A stretch of 8,324 bases of DNA from Lentisphaerota bacterium (lineage in GTDB: Bacteria > Verrucomicrobiota > Kiritimatiellia > RFP12 > UBA1067). The position numbers and the translations under genes are program-made. The stretch covers positions 1 to 8,324 of the forward strand of contig SUVZ01000148.1 of the NCBI GenBank assembly GCA_015061765.1, in the 5' to 3' direction. Below the pieces are notes generated by a model, which had not been told where the DNA came from, searched no databases, and saw only the letters and a program-made list of their open reading frames with translations. Below are positions 7,711 to 8,324 of the stretch, in pieces; the first letter of the stretch is position 1; each line of letters begins with the position of its first letter.

Positions 7711-8324
7711 ATGAAAAGACGGACGTTTCTCAATGCATGCCTGATGGCCGGATCTGCCTCGGTGTTCAATATCGGATGTGCGGGGTTCGGACGGTGCAGG
7801 GCGCGGCAGATAGCTGATGGGGCAAAGATCAGGATCGGTCTTATAGGTTGTGGCGGGCGAATGTGCGGAAGCAAGAATTATGGTCTTCTAAACAACCTTT
7901 GCGGCGAGGAGATCGTATGCATCTGCGATCCGGATCCTGCCCGTTGGGATTATGCACGCAGGATCGTGAAGGAGCGAATATCTCCTGATGCGGCGTTGAG
8001 GATTGCCACATATTATGACTATCGGGAAATGCTCGCCAGGGAAGGAGGACGGATTGACGCCGTAGTCATTTCCACGCCCAACCATCATCATGCGTCGGCA
8101 GCGATCATTGCGATGGAAATGGGGCTTCACGTATATGTTGAAAAACCGATGGCGCTCACTATCGAAGAGGTTAGGTTGATGCATGCTGCGGCAAAACGCA
8201 GCGGTGTTGTCACGCAGGTCGGAAACCATGGACATTCAATGGAGGGAATGAGGCGTCTTGTTGAATACGTGGAGGCTGGTCAGTTCGGTCAGATACGCGA
8301 TGTGTACTGCTTTGACGACCGCCT
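7711..8324 (+). CDS. Tat-exported Gfo/Idh/MocA-family oxidoreductase (3' end cut by window)
   Basis: The frame is open from ATG 7711 to the window end, giving 204 codons of a family usually near 350-450 residues. The N-terminus MKRRTFLNACLMAGSASVF carries a twin-arginine motif (R3, R4, T5, F6, L7), and C23 in NIGC is a weak lipobox candidate. The nucleotide-binding fold follows: IRIGLIGCGGRM 40-51 (G-x-G-G), ICDPD 71-75 with D73 at the end of the second strand, VVISTPNHHHA 118-128, and the family hallmark E144-K145-P146 in VYVEKPM. VTQVGNHGHS matches the usual Q-x-G-N-x-G-H-S segment of exported members. These enzymes use bound NAD(P) to oxidise, reduce or act through transient oxidation on sugars and their glycosides; the Tat signal fits export of a folded, cofactor-loaded enzyme. 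Eight bases separate it from the aldolase-like gene, and AAAGGAAAG at 7691-7699, overlapping that gene's end, may be the ribosome site. Many cysteines (C10, 23, 29, 47, 52, 64, 70, 72) are unusual for an exported enzyme. The exact substrate is unknown and the substrate-binding domain is off the window. Confidence 0.88.
   Translation, partial: MKRRTFLNACLMAGSASVFNIGCAGFGRCRARQIADGAKIRIGLIGCGGRMCGSKNYGLLNNLCGEEIVCICDPDPARWDYARRIVKERISPDAALRIATYYDYREMLAREGGRIDAVVISTPNHHHASAAIIAMEMGLHVYVEKPMALTIEEVRLMHAAAKRSGVVTQVGNHGHSMEGMRRLVEYVEAGQFGQIRDVYCFDDR

Overview
The window looks like part of a carbohydrate-processing gene cluster from a bacterium of the PVC group (Lentisphaerota/Kiritimatiellota/Verrucomicrobiota/Planctomycetota type). 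That placement is an inference from gene content, not from a marker gene. The clues are large exported glycosidase-like proteins ending in a laminin-G-like module, a DUF4832-like protein, an exported DapA/NanA-family aldolase-like protein and a Tat-exported Gfo/Idh/MocA oxidoreductase, all on the + strand. Composition is moderately GC-rich.

Layout. (1) 2-433 is the 3' end of a gene cut by the window edge, probably a DUF4832-type protein with a C-terminal beta-sandwich. (2) 434-3364 and (3) 3393-6353 are two tandem paralogues of 976 and 986 residues. Each has a signal peptide, a GH71-like (alpha-1,3-glucanase-type) TIM barrel, an Ig-like beta-sandwich, an unrecognised beta-rich middle part and a C-terminal LamG-like domain. 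The first starts with GTG immediately after the stop of the upstream gene; the second follows after 28 bases behind a strong Shine-Dalgarno. (4) 6354-6610 is a gap of about 257 bases with no convincing gene, holding one small hairpin. (5) 6611-7702 encodes an exported DapA/NanA-family protein that keeps the catalytic Tyr and Schiff-base Lys but has lost the usual G-T-T-G-E motif. (6) 7711 to the window end is the 5' part of a Tat-signal Gfo/Idh/MocA oxidoreductase.

How they may work together (inference): genes 1-3 form one translationally coupled unit making exported polysaccharide-binding and cleaving proteins. Genes 5-6 form a second close pair, possibly separately transcribed, that could oxidise and cleave a released sugar or sugar acid outside the cytoplasm. 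No tRNA, rRNA, CRISPR array, insertion sequence or phage gene was seen.
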